A program made the translations under genes and the position numbers. The notes under the pieces were generated by a model. That model searched no databases. It had not been told where the DNA came from and worked only from the letters and a program-made list of their open reading frames with translations. A stretch of 64,000 nucleotides of DNA from Conus ventricosus (Eukaryota > Mollusca > Gastropoda > Neogastropoda > Conidae). Shown here in pieces: positions 1 to 9,543 of this stretch (its first letter is position 1; every line of letters starts with the position of its first letter). Location: contig CM031626.1 in assembly GCA_018398815.1 (NCBI GenBank), forward strand, positions 38,326,088 to 38,390,087. Reading direction: 5' to 3'.

Positions 1-330
1 AGCAAAATTTTAACCAAGGCATGAGGCATGTTAGACACCGTGTAGGCTTCGATGGATAAGGATCTTACCTCGCAATTTTTTGGGACAGCAGAGAGTGCGT
101 CTTCACTGCTAGCATTGTTACTTCGAAAAGGAAGCGCTTTTGCGCATGCCCAACCTGCATTAAGAATTTTGTCTTACCGGAAAATACCGGAATGATTTTT
201 ACGCATGTCTGGCTGCTTTAAGAATTTTGTCTTACCGGAAAATATCGGAATAATCGCACTCCGCCAAAAAATTCCCTTATGTCCCATAAGAAACTTTTAG
301 GCAATCAAACAAGTTGTCAGGTTCGTTACC
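1..330. other. Left edge, unassigned, with a two-copy tandem repeat
   Basis: No coding sequence is convincing here. About 133-255 holds two diverged copies of a ~65-bp unit, each containing the string AAGAATTTTGTCTTACCGG followed by a partly palindromic TTACCGGAAAATACCGGAA-like segment. This block sits where the reverse transcriptase of the minus-strand LINE to its right would be expected, so a second repeat has probably replaced or interrupted it. Confidence 0.4.
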
Positions 331-1802
331 CTCTGGCTCCAAAATACCGTGAACGTGTTGTTCATCATTGTCATTTAAGAGATTAGAAAAGTGACGAAAC
401 CAGTCTTCTTTTGGTATGTTATTTTTTAGTCTGGTTTTTACGTTTCCATTTCTTTATTTCTTTCCAGAATGCCTGCGAATTATGTCGATTGTTGACAAGT
501 CTATCTACAGTTTCCTTTTTGATTCTTTTTCCTTAATTCTAAGAGTAGTTTTATACTTTTTCCTTTCCTGTACGTACGGTGATCTGTTTTCTAGTTTCTT
601 GTTTCTATTAAAGATTCTTAACGTATTCTTGCGTTCTTCTTTAACAGGCGACAATCTTTGTCGAACCAAGGCTTACTTTGTTTAGAAGTGGGGCCCACCT
701 TTGGGGTTATTGGGACAAATCCGCTTGGTCATACACATTGCTGCATCTTTAATAGCACACGTAAAGTGTCCAAAGCATCATCAATTGATCGTTCGATCTG
801 AGCAGTGGCTTCTGCTATATGGTCCGAAAATGCAGGAGAAAAACAGGATTCATTGAGTCTATGTACTTCATCAGGGTTCCATATTATCTTATCAACAGAA
901 CAAGGAGAGCTGTCACATAAGTTATCTGCATCATTTTCTGTAAGCAAACGATTTACTGTAAGCACAAGGGGCATATGTACTGATTCCACTCTCTCTTCTA
1001 CAACCAAAATTTGTACATAAAGAAGCAATGTCCGGAGAAGCAATAAAGTAATCATTTACACTTGCGCCACTTGGAGAAACAAACGTAAATTGCTTTGATG
1101 CATCAGGGTAACAGAAACCGTTTAAAATCAAAAGTTCATAGCAGGCACACAGATCTAGAAGATGTCTCCCAAAGGCATTAAGAACCAAGTCTTCTGTCTG
1201 ACGGTCATCAACAAATAATGCACAGTTGTCATTCACCCATGTTTTCCAGCTCAGTCTGGAATACATCAGAATTGGGTTGAAGGTTTGCTGTTCTGCTGTT
1301 AAAATCTCCGCACAGTGAAAAAGGGCATCACCAAATTGTTCAAGCACATCTGCAAGGCACTGTTCTCTTTCTAACAAGTGACATTTATGTTGCACATAAT
1401 TATAAAAACGGAGAATCGATGGGGGGTACGTAGCAAGCCACAAGAAAAAACGTCACTGACAGTTCAAGGAGTGATTTATCTAATTTTAGAACAAGGACGT
1501 GGTCGTATGAAACCTCAACACGCGATCAAAATGTTCATATTCTTTGCGTATCAAAGTGATAATACCACCACTGCTCCCACCTCGACGAGAAAGCTTCACA
1601 GCAGGAGAGGAAAAACATGAAAAAGCTGACCAGCAATCTGGGGGGGAAACGAACTGTTGAGAAAAGTTTCAAATAAACACACAAAGTCAAAGTTATTAAC
1701 GTAATTTAAGAAATCCGGGTCGGAAGATATGTTCCAAAAGCCATCAATATTCCAGGACAAGAAAGACAGTGAAGGGCTTACAGTACGTTGGACTGTATTC
1801 AA
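331..1802 (-). pseudogene. LINE A ORF2: endonuclease and linker to RT, broken
   Basis: This is the apurinic-type endonuclease (exonuclease/endonuclease/phosphatase fold) of a non-LTR retrotransposon, which would nick target DNA for reverse transcription. The start near 1802 shows the N-terminal strand (FLSWNIDG) and the glutamate motif region (VCLFETF). A middle part in other frames reads RRGGSSGGIITLIRK and VACYVPPIDSPF. The C-terminal part (about 930-1443) has LLDLCACYELLILNG and the conserved serine-aspartate segment SVNDYFIASPD. From about 930 down to 331 the minus strand continues as a lysine-rich linker with the FWKEIKKWKRK type motif that usually precedes the RT domain. At least three frameshifts separate these pieces. 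The RT itself is absent from the window. It belongs with the ORF1 pieces at 1806-2805 and 17236-17280. Confidence 0.75.
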
Positions 1803-1805
1803 AAC

Positions 1806-2805
1806 CTAGGGCTTGGCCGACACATCATGCCTGGTTCGGTTTTGCTGTAGCTGCATCGTTGGGGGAGCTGGGTGGGCGCCTTCGTTTGGGGGATCGGGGT
1901 GACGCGTGACGGTGGCTCGAGGACGGCCCACTAGTGGTCGCACTGTTGCCACGGACAGGTGACCTGCTTCCGAGGTTAAGATTTCCGACTGACCCCCCTC
2001 TTGGATGACTGGAGGCTCGTTGTGGCGGCGAGTGCTGTCAGCGCTGCCGTTGCCGGAACGTTGCTGCAGAGGGCCCGCGACCACCAGCCTGTTGCCCTTG
2101 TAATAAGCATGTAGTCCTTTCTCGCGATGCTTTCTGATCTGCTCCGACTGTCTCGTTGTCAAGTCGCCTGCAACCTGAATTCCCTTTTGTTTTAGCACCA
2201 TACGTCCTTCGTCAAGACGTCCATCTTGTCTTGCCAACGGAAGAATTTGACAATCATTGGGCGGGGTTTGGGGTTAGGAGTACGGTTGGCAGCCATTGAC
2301 GCAAAGTTAGGTTTTTGACCCACTCTGTGGGCGCGCACAATGTCATCCACCGACCATGTTTTTTCCTGGCACAGTATCCTTCAGAGATTCTACCACTTTG
2401 CTGGCACATGACTCAAAAGTTTCACCAGGAGTTTCAACGAAGCCGAAAAAAACGAAGGTTTGTCCCGGCGCGAAAAGGCTTCTAACTTATCCAGTTCTTC
2501 ATCGTACCGTTTCCTCAGGTCCGTCAGATCTTCTTGCAGATCTTCGACAGACTCCGCCGAATCCTCCTGTTTCTCAGCCAGCGGGTCACAGGTTTTCTCC
2601 AGACTGGTGGTGCGGTCCTTCAAGTCTGCAATGTCACAGGCAATGGCTTGCACCGACGACAACACAGAGTTCATGTCAGCACGCAGAGCGCCAAGCTGTG
2701 ACGACAATTTTTCGTTGATAGCCTGTGTCTGTTGGTCGAGGATACGCTGGATGTCGGTCAGAGTGAGGGGCGAGGGTGATGTATCCTCCCGATCAGATAC
2801 ACAGG
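1806..2805 (-). pseudogene. LINE A ORF1, C-terminal part (coiled coil plus L1-ORF1-like RNA-binding domain)
   Basis: This is the nucleic-acid chaperone ORF1 of the same LINE. From 2805 downward it encodes a heptad-like coiled coil (residues such as AIACDIADLKDRTTSLEK and further DLQEDLTDLRKRYDEELDKLE), then DIVRAHRVG and RPMIVKFFRW. That order is what L1-type ORF1 proteins show at the junction into their RRM and C-terminal domain. The end (1806-2237) has RKHREKGLHAYYKGNRLVV, like the L1 C-terminal domain, then a proline- and arginine-rich tail. A frameshift lies near 2240-2400. Its N-terminus is cut off at 2805 by the Polinton-like insertion; the missing first codons are at 17236-17280. That the coding frame continues across the empty site is read from the sequence; the domain names are inferred from family pattern. 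Confidence 0.75.
2801..2805. repeat. Target-site duplication, left copy (ACAGG)
   Basis: ACAGG directly abuts the left TIR and recurs at 17236-17240 directly outside the right TIR. Removing the element and one ACAGG gives a continuous LINE ORF1 reading frame. Polintons typically duplicate 6 bp, so a sixth base may have been lost or the TIR edge may be off by one. Confidence 0.65.
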
Positions 2806-2981
2806 AGAGAACAGTATTATGCCGCTTTTGGCTCACCCACTCTCAACCGCCTTGGCCGGTCTCGGGCGGGCGACTCCAAAAGCGGCATATATCCGTTCTC
2901 TACTAAGCATGACTTTAATAACCAAAAAAATAACGACCCTACAAACATTACATACTGTGTAGGGTTATCTGTTTTCAATAC
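2806..2981 (+). repeat. Left terminal inverted repeat
   Basis: Matches the reverse complement of about 17065-17235 nearly base for base, including the run CTAAGCATGACTTTAATAAC and the following AACGACCCTACAAAC. The outer 96 bases (2806-2901) form an imperfect palindrome: arm 2806-2831 (AGAGAACAGTATTATGCCGC...) pairs with 2876-2901 (ending ATCCGTTCTCT). The centre is GC-rich and itself contains a CGCCTTGGCCGG palindromic core. The repeat stops about 24 bases before the ATPase stop codon at 3005-3007. Confidence 0.85.
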
Positions 2982-3004
2982 TAATTTACAAAACTTTTCA
3001 GATT

Positions 3005-3546
3005 TTAGTTTTTGTTTAATCTTATGTTTTTCTTGATCTTCTCAATAACATCATTTTCGCGCAAACATTCATCAAATGAGTCTCTGTCTTTCATGTGAAA
3101 TAAAACTACAGTCTTTAACTTTCTCTAAAGTCTTTTTAAAACCGAGTTATATTTTTGACATAAAATCCACACACTTATCCCAGCATGTCTTCCACTGAAA
3201 GCTAGTTTTGACAAAGCGTTTCTTTTTTTAATTAGTCTCTTTCTGCCGAACAGTCATCTATAATAATAGCGTCTGCGTTCCCTCAAACATTTTATTAAAG
3301 TGTTCTAAACACTCACTCAGTTTATTGCTAGGATCAACTAAATATAGTCATCATCTGTCCATATAAACCTTCTATTATGATATGCTTTGTTCCATTTAAG
3401 TGTTGGACAGAAAATCACAATGTGATCAAATTATAGCGATAAACTGTTTGTAATAGGTCTAGGACAAATATTGTTTTTCCACAACCAGTTTGCCCACAAA
3501 TTAATGAGCAATGAGGAGTTTTTGTCATAAAGTTTAACTGCTCCAT
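3005..3546 (-). pseudogene. Genome-packaging ATPase (A32/FtsK-HerA type), frameshifted
   Basis: This is the P-loop ATPase that in Polintons, adenovirus-like and NCLDV relatives pumps the genome into capsids. Starting at the ATG at 3544-3546, the minus strand reaches a Walker A motif GQTGCGKT (3472-3495) within the first ~25 residues. A Walker B-type segment ending IIDDCSAE lies at about 3241-3270, followed by ALSKLAFSGRH and a QKY sensor-type motif. The stop is at 3005-3007, just inside the left TIR. Expected length is about 180-230 residues. At least three indels break the frame (after the Walker A region, before Walker B and after it). The middle and C-terminal parts align closely with the plus-strand ORF at 59345-59751, which supports both calls. 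Confidence 0.8.
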
Positions 3547-3599
3547 GGTTTTATAACAGGATTTAATCTAATCCAGTTATTATATTTATCATACTTTCT

Positions 3600-4417
3600 G
3601 TCAAAACCTGTTCAGTATAATAAAACCCTACAGACCTAAAGGGTGAAAGATTTAATCCAATTCAGTTCTGTAAGTTTTGTTTCTATTTAAGTCAACATTG
3701 ATTTTGTTGCTTGTTGTTATAACCTTAATATCCTCACCATTGTGAAGAACGACGTGGTAACGTTAAGACGTTTAACGTCTAAGTTTTGCCAGCTAATATT
3801 AATTCCTTTTATAAGGACGTCACTAACGCCACAACCCCATCCCTCTCCACATCTTAAAGACAAAAATTTTCAAATATCATTGTGAACGTGTCTCCTAATT
3901 CCTGTGCGGAAAGAAACTGTAATTTTGTAGAAGTTTCCCTTTAAAACCGTTTCTTTCTGTGGAGGATGTACTGTTTTTTCCCATACGGCGTTATTTCAAT
4001 CTCTTTCCGACTATTGTCGCCGGCATAAGCTTACATGTAAAGGGCCAGAGTTGAATGCTTTTCTGAAACTTTTTTGTCGGCTTAAAAAATGTAAATGGGG
4101 CTTATAAATTCAAATTTTATTTCCCATTCTAAATATGGTTCTAAGTGCCATTTGAGGTCAGGTTTTCGAACTATTTTTATTCTATGGCCAACATTATTTG
4201 CTTTTTGATTGCGCAGTTGTTCTAGTTTAGGAAACTTTTTGCTGTCCCCAAAACCTCTTACGTTTATAATCACCATTTTTAGTGTACTCAAAACCATACA
4301 AAGCGCTATTTCACCGTTCTGTTAAAAGTCCTCAACGTCTGCAAGGTTTTTTTAATTCTAAAGTTATACACCTCAAGGTGCTAATGCAACTCCTGATTCA
4401 TCTGGCCCACGCGACAT
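3600..4417 (-). pseudogene. Conserved Polinton-like protein X (function unknown), frameshifted
   Basis: Begins at the ATG at 4415-4417 (MSRGPDESG). It continues in broken frames through YGFEYTKNGDYKR, FPKLEQLRNQKANN (4082-4297) and then KEIEITPYGKKQYILHRKK, fading out near 3600. The same string of segments, better preserved, is at 59894-60735, so the gene is about 270-280 residues long in its family. It lies 52 bp or more upstream of, and co-directional with, the packaging ATPase in both copies, which suggests a linked structural or assembly role. No enzymatic motif is visible. A minor capsid role is possible but is a guess from position only. Confidence 0.6.
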
Positions 4418-4512
4418 TTTTAGTACGGGCTTATTATTTTATTTCCAAAACAATGTTGCAGGTTATACATTTCACGATTTTCCCTGTTTTGTCTGAAATT
4501 TTTTTATTTTAA

Positions 4513-5130
4513 AATTGATCCGACCCTTCCACAAACTAATCTTTTAAACTGAAATTAGGGAATTGTTAATTTCATAATCGCAATAGCAGCTTTCCCTGAT
4601 GGAAGAGCTCTTAAAAACAGTTGAGGGCCTTCCTCATATAAGTTTCATCAGTGCTCAGCTCATCCAAATGAACATGAGTAATGAATGTAATGCAAGATCG
4701 AGCGGATTTTTCCCTCATAAGTTAGTTTTGTTTGGTGTAACTTCAAACTATGAACGGCTTGATTGGCAGTTGTAAAACTAACATTTTAGCTAGCTCTCCA
4801 TCAAAATGGTAACCTACTTCTTCTTCTTCAGGTTTGAAGGTCAACATTGTTTTCAGATTCGCATTGTTAAGTTTGAGAGTAATGTCAAAGTTACTCATTG
4901 CTTTTTAGTGAGCAAAACCCGTAATAACCATCAGGTATTGTTAACTGGCTAACTTTGGCCCCTGTTTTGTTAACTTTTAGAATCGTATTATTCTCCCTGG
5001 ATTCACTTATATTAAACCATACAACTTTGTAAAATATTTCATGAAGCGCAACCATTCTGCTTCCGCAATTGTTATTAATAGCATGTTCTAAAAACGAAGG
5101 GCTGTCTTGAGTTGTTATTGTTACAAACAT
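4513..5130 (-). pseudogene. Candidate minor capsid/penton-like protein, frameshifted
   Basis: The start at 5130 (MFVTITTQDSP) leads into VALHEIFYKVVWFNISESR and LTIPDGYYGF. After a frameshift near 4895 come further segments: FDITLKLNNANLKTMLTF, VGYHFDGELAKML, HVHLDELSTDE and RALPSGKAAIAI. The beta-strand-rich, short-domain character and the position among virion genes fit the small single-jelly-roll protein that forms pentons in Polintons. I cannot confirm the fold by eye. The start codon is only 18 bp from the divergent ATG at 5149, so the two genes probably share a promoter. No copy is present in the second cluster at 59-62 kb. Confidence 0.45.
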
Positions 5131-5148
5131 TTTTTAAAACAAATTAAA

Positions 5149-6252
5149 ATGAGTGCATTCAAATTACTGATGCAAATATTTGCTGGGGCCGCACTAAAAA
5201 CCTTAAAAATATAGCAACGTTTCTCTTGACATTTCTGTGACTCAGTCTGACCCCTTTCAAGTAAAGGTGAGTACTCCTTGGCCAATATCTTTAACCCCCC
5301 TATTAAAAGACTACATCCCGAAAGTGTGGTTTAGTCATCCGATGCAGTTTTATCAGAACCATTTAAAACTTTGCTGTGTTTTGGCATCAACTGGGTGTGG
5401 GAGTGTCGTTTTGTCTTTAAAATTTAAATCATCCTGACCTTTGTGAGGTCAGTGTATAGATTTCATTTTTATTACACCTTCAGACGTATTTTAAAATGAA
5501 CTGCAAGCGCCATTCCCAAATGACAAACGTTTAATCCATTCAGCAACCGATAGACATGAAGGCTTTGAAGGATCTGTAACGAATTCAATATTAACATCAA
5601 GCAGACTTTAGACAAAAGTTGGATCTTAATCATGGTCTAGGCACCCTTATTTTGGGGCGGCACAGAAAGTATAACTATGATGGAAATCTCCTTACACATC
5701 TTTCTCTTCAGGCAACACTGTTCACCTCGGGTCCATAGAGCAAGAGCATAAAACAGCATGGACAACATTTATCTTAGACTCTTCTAGGGCGTAACTAAAG
5801 CAGGAATAGAACGAATAAACGACTCTTTCGTACTTACGTTTGGTGTTTGCTAGGTTCGCAAGCACAAACGAGATCGAGCATAACTGATCCTTCTACTGGT
5901 TTTGATGCACAAAAACAATACTTAGCAAATTTAGAGGACGCCATTAATTCTACAGTTGATTTACCTTCAAGTATTAAAAGGTACCAAAATGTTTTACAAT
6001 ACGCAAGATCGAAAGTAGACTTTGCTGTTGGCACTGGTTTATACATGCTGCCTTCTGACCTCAGACTCCAGATAGGCACAATAATAAACTACAACAATGA
6101 AATCCTTGTGGCAGGCATATGAACAGAAGGTTGGGAAAAACGAAATAAATTCTGAGCCAGTAATATTGCAAGTAGTAAAACAAACACCCAAGAATAAGTC
6201 ATCCAATCCCTGTGGCCCAAAGCCGAAGGCCGTTGAGAAGTCAAAAAAATAA
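5149..6252 (+). pseudogene. Conserved structural-type protein of the Polinton-like element (unknown function), frameshifted
   Basis: The ATG at 5149 opens a short hydrophobic N-terminus (LLMQIFAGAALKTLK). The next pieces are QSDPFQVKVSTPWPIS, LLKDYIPKVWFSHPMQF and CGSVVLSLKF (5237-5437). A badly broken middle covers 5440-5790. It recovers as ERINDSFVLTFG and then the open stretch 5847-6122 with DAQKQYLANLEDAINS, LPSSIKRYQNVLQYARSK and GTGLYMLPSDLR. A last frameshift leads to a basic, lysine/proline-rich tail (PKPKAVEKSKK) and a stop at 6250-6252. Expected length is about 350 residues. It has no motif I can tie to an activity. The tail and neighbours suggest a virion or DNA-associated protein. 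It converges with the minus-strand gene ending at 6305. Confidence 0.5.
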
Positions 6253-6304
6253 TGACCATGAATATGAAAAGACAGCACTTGTTCTTGGATTTAACTGGCT
6301 AGGA

Positions 6305-7469
6305 TTACTTGGTCTTTATTTTACTAAAAATTAACCCGACTATTAAGAGAACTAATGTCCATAAGTGCTCGGCATAAAGCCAACTACTTTGCCTGCAGTA
6401 GACAAAAGCCAGCTAACGACACCCCATAATATACCTGGTAAAGCATTCACGGCTTTACCGGCTAATTTTTTTAAATAAACCCGCAAGATGATCAAGCTGT
6501 TTTTTTACCCATGATTTATCAGGTGGAGGGGGATGGCGGTGGAGGCACTGACCCAGCACCCCCGCCGCCTGTAATTACCCCATCCCAGTGTACTTATTGC
6601 AAACCCTAAGGCCGTTATAACGCTTACTAATGTGACTCCTTGTCTCTAAACAGTGTTCTATTTTTCTGCTAGTGTTGTGTCTTCATATAAAATTCTTTGG
6701 ATGTTTCTCTTATTCTGCTCACTTGAGTTCGTAATTGTTCTCGGTTAGTAGCAACACTTCTAGTCTTGCTGATCTCTCTTGTTCAAGATCTTTTGTCTTT
6801 GGGGTTATTCTTTCTTTAACACCGGGCCCCCTAAGTTGGCGTCATCCCCTCAACGAGTTTTTCTTTTTCTCTTTTTATATGCTCATTAGTTCACCTAGTT
6901 TTGCTAAATTGTTTGTTTAATTCGCCTCTGATGCTTCTCAAAGCATGATCAGGGCGTTATTTCTGCATGGGTAGCGGGGGGTCGTGTATAGTTTTATTGC
7001 TGTTTCTTCTGAAAAATGGTTTCTGCTTGCATTACTTTGTCTGCTGTTGACTTAATCTTGAAGTTCATGTTTTGTATTTGGCTATCTGTTGGGAGTCTTG
7101 TTGTATGTTTTGAAGTTTAGCAACTGCCTCAGCTCTTAATTTCGGTCTAACAATGCCAAGGCGATTTTGATCAGCCACTCTAAGTCTTTGTCTAATTGTA
7201 TTCATGCCTACAACTTTGATGGGTCTCGTTTATCTGAAAGCGAACAAGTTGTCTTGATCGTTTTTCACAAACAAATGGCCTTTTTTATTCTACATCAAAT
7301 CAATAGAAAATCGGGAGGTTTCTGGCCAGACTCTTGTAAAATGAGTCAACCTTACTTAATGTTAATTCATGCAACAGTGAGGTGTTGAGCGATGCTGTTG
7401 TGTCATTTCACTCATGTCGTCTCCAGGATCAAAAACATCATAATCTTCTTCACCTTCAATGCCTGCCAT
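6305..7469 (-). pseudogene. Coiled-coil protein with two hydrophobic segments, possible membrane-active virion protein
   Basis: Starts at 7469 with an acidic leader (MAGIEGEEDYDVFDPGDD). It continues, across many frameshifts, into helical charged stretches (IRQRLRVADQNRLGIVRPK, AEAVAKLQNIQQDSQQIAK, GELNKQFSKT), then a hydrophobic segment GVTLVSVITALGFAIST and a glycine/proline-rich linker at about 6517-6590. A second block follows: WVKKQLDHLAGLFKKI, then NALPGILWGVVSWLLSTAGK, then a membrane span LVLLIVGLIFSKIK before the stop at 6305-6307. An amphipathic helix next to a membrane span resembles membrane-disrupting capsid proteins, but that role is inference. The start is 39 bp from the divergent capsid-like ATG at 7509. 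Confidence 0.5.
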
Positions 7470-7508
7470 GTTTCTTTAATAATAACTTTTTATTTTGTTT
7501 TATAAAAA

Positions 7509-8785
7509 ATGTCACAAACATATGGCTCGATTCTTGACCCGCATAGAAGACTGAAAGAACCCTTTGGCGTGAAGGGAAATAAGCGGAATATGACTGTTCC
7601 AAATAATCCATCTACTATTGATGCGGATCAAATTCTTACTGTCAAATTTCCAGGCCTAGGAGCGGATGAAGTGATTGTGCCAGGCTCTGCGCGTCTTACT
7701 TTCAAAATAGAACTCGAATCAGCAACAGACCCAAACAGGACAGTTGTCCAGAATTTGGGACGGGCAATCGTTAAGAAAATTTCTATAAAACTTGAGGGGC
7801 AAGAAATATTTTCTTTACACAATGCAGACATATTTTTAACTTATTCTGATCTATGGCTAACCGGGAACGAAAGGGCTGATCTTGCGTTTCAAGGAATCGA
7901 AAAATGAAGAAGCACTAAAACATAGAATAGGCGCTGAAGATGCTAAAGACGGCAAAGGTTTGTAGCCGTAAGTTATGCGTATGGAAATCGCTTTTCTATT
8001 CCCTTAGATTTTGAGTTGTTAAAAGCGCATGCCCATACTTTCAAGGAGCATTAAAGACAGATTGTCATATGAACTAACTTTTAATGAATACAAACGGGTT
8101 ATCAAATCATCAGACACCGAAGCAAAGTACAGCATTTCTGACATCTCGTTAGAGTTTGACGTTGTTAGCAACCCTAATTTAGCAAGGCTGATTGAGCAAC
8201 AATATCACTCAAAATTAGCAATATATTACGAAAGAGTGATTCATCATACAACATATCCAGAAGCAGGGCAGACACTATATGGAATTTTAGTTTTAGTGCT
8301 GCGGCAAGATCGCTTAAAGGTATTTTATTGCTGTGTGAAGATGAAGAACCATTCAAAAGAGGAAGTGAAAAGTTTATTATCCTAAAATAACGAAAGTACA
8401 ATGTTCGATTGAGGGTAGTCCTAACCAAATCTACGCTGCGGGCTTAGACCTTATCAGCATTTTGACGAAATAAGAAAAACTGTTTGGAGGCGGGAGGTGT
8501 AGAAATCCAACAGTTGACTTGTGTCTAAAGATTTACATCTTCACAATGTTAGGCTTGATGATTATTTAACAACGAAATACGGTTTATGGATTGACCTAAG
8601 GTCAACAGAGGATAATCAGTTGATGGAAGCGGAGAGAACGGTTAAAGACGTAATAAACATTCAAATTGATAAAGAAGAAGACTGGCGATAAACCCCTTAA
8701 TGCACATTTGTTTTTAATATATGATGCGCAGCTCAATATTCAAGATAAGATTAAAAGATATACAATACTAAATTATTTTTTTTTA
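7509..8785 (+). pseudogene. Major-capsid-like protein of the Polinton-like element, frameshifted
   Basis: This is the candidate main shell protein (double jelly roll type in Polintons). The first ~130 residues are intact (7509-7907): MSQTYGSILDPHRRLKEP, then MTVPNNPSTIDADQ, then VQNLGRAIVKKISIKLEG and DIFLTYSDLWLTG. Later pieces are in shifted frames: RFSIPLDFELL, LSYELTFNEYKRVI (8029-8270), YSISDISLEFDVV, LARLIEQQY, KDLHLHNVRLDDYLTTKYG and finally LNAHLFLIYDAQLNI near 8695-8740. Total expected length is about 420 residues. At least five indels disrupt it. Identification rests on this recurrent segment order beside ATPase, PolB and integrase, not on a structure; it is the gene in the element with the best capsid credentials. 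Confidence 0.65.
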
Positions 8786-8798
8786 ATTTTTAAAAAGC

Positions 8799-9426
8799 AT
8801 GTCTGTTCAGCATTATCCGAGAGTACCTACAGCACCGGAGTCGCCAAACGAAGGGATAGTAGAAAACCCTAGCATAAAAACTTTCAGATTAACAAACATT
8901 ACACAAATGCAGCAAGTACTAGAGCAGGACCTTTCAAAATACAGCAAAGCCAAACGAAGGTATTCTGCTGCCTTTAATGCTGTTACATATGTTAATACTG
9001 GAGCATCGACTATAGTGCTCTATCAGCAGGAACGAGTGTTGGTCTCTTAGCAACGGGCATAGGCGCACCGCAGCTTTACCTTAGGCGGTTTGTCTTTAGC
9101 TCTTGGCCTATGTTCATTAGGTGTAGGTGCTGCTTAGCAAAAAATAAAAACTAAACTCCAAAAGCACACAGCTATGGTTCAACTAATAACAGCTAAACTT
9201 AGTTCCTTTAAGCTGATAATAAATAAAGCGCTAGCTGACTCAAACATCACGGATGAAGAATTTAATCGTTTACAGGCCGATTTTGATGACTACAAAAGAC
9301 AAAGTTTGATCTTCAAAGAAAGGCGAGGACAAGTTTTTCTCAACAGCCAGACCCCGAGCAGATAAAAAGGAATGCTTAAAAAAAGTAAACGAGACATTAA
9401 ACTCTGTTCTAAACAGCTCACATTAA
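8799..9426 (+). pseudogene. Small conserved hydrophobic-core protein, frameshifted
   Basis: The ATG at 8799 follows the capsid-like gene by about 15 bp. The N-terminus is proline-rich (HYPRVPTAPESP), then a helix QDLSKYSKAKRRYSAAFNAV. A glycine/alanine-rich hydrophobic core follows across frameshifts (SALSAGTSVGLLATGIGAP, GGLSLALGLCSLGVGAA). The C-terminal helical part is MVQLITAKLSSFKLIINKAL, DEEFNRLQADFDDYKRQ and a basic end at about 9426. The same architecture is at 60766-61316. The core could be one or two membrane-inserting helices. Function is unknown. The stretch 9427-9543 that follows is noncoding or a lost C-terminus. Confidence 0.55.
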
Positions 9427-9543
9427 CAACCCCAAAGGGCGTTTATACTTTAGTTTATGAGTCCAAGCACAAAAAGACCGTTGATATTGATTAATTATTT
9501 TTTTGATTTAAATAAATATTTTGAGTTAGAAAAGAAACTCAAC

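Noticed and set aside
416..685. Hydrophobic 89-codon plus-strand ORF as a membrane protein
   Set aside because: It is the reverse complement of the Lys-rich EN-RT linker of LINE A, which is the better reading.
5834..6079. Minus-strand ORF opposite 5847-6122
   Set aside because: The plus-strand frame continues with consistent segments on both sides; the minus frame is a shadow.
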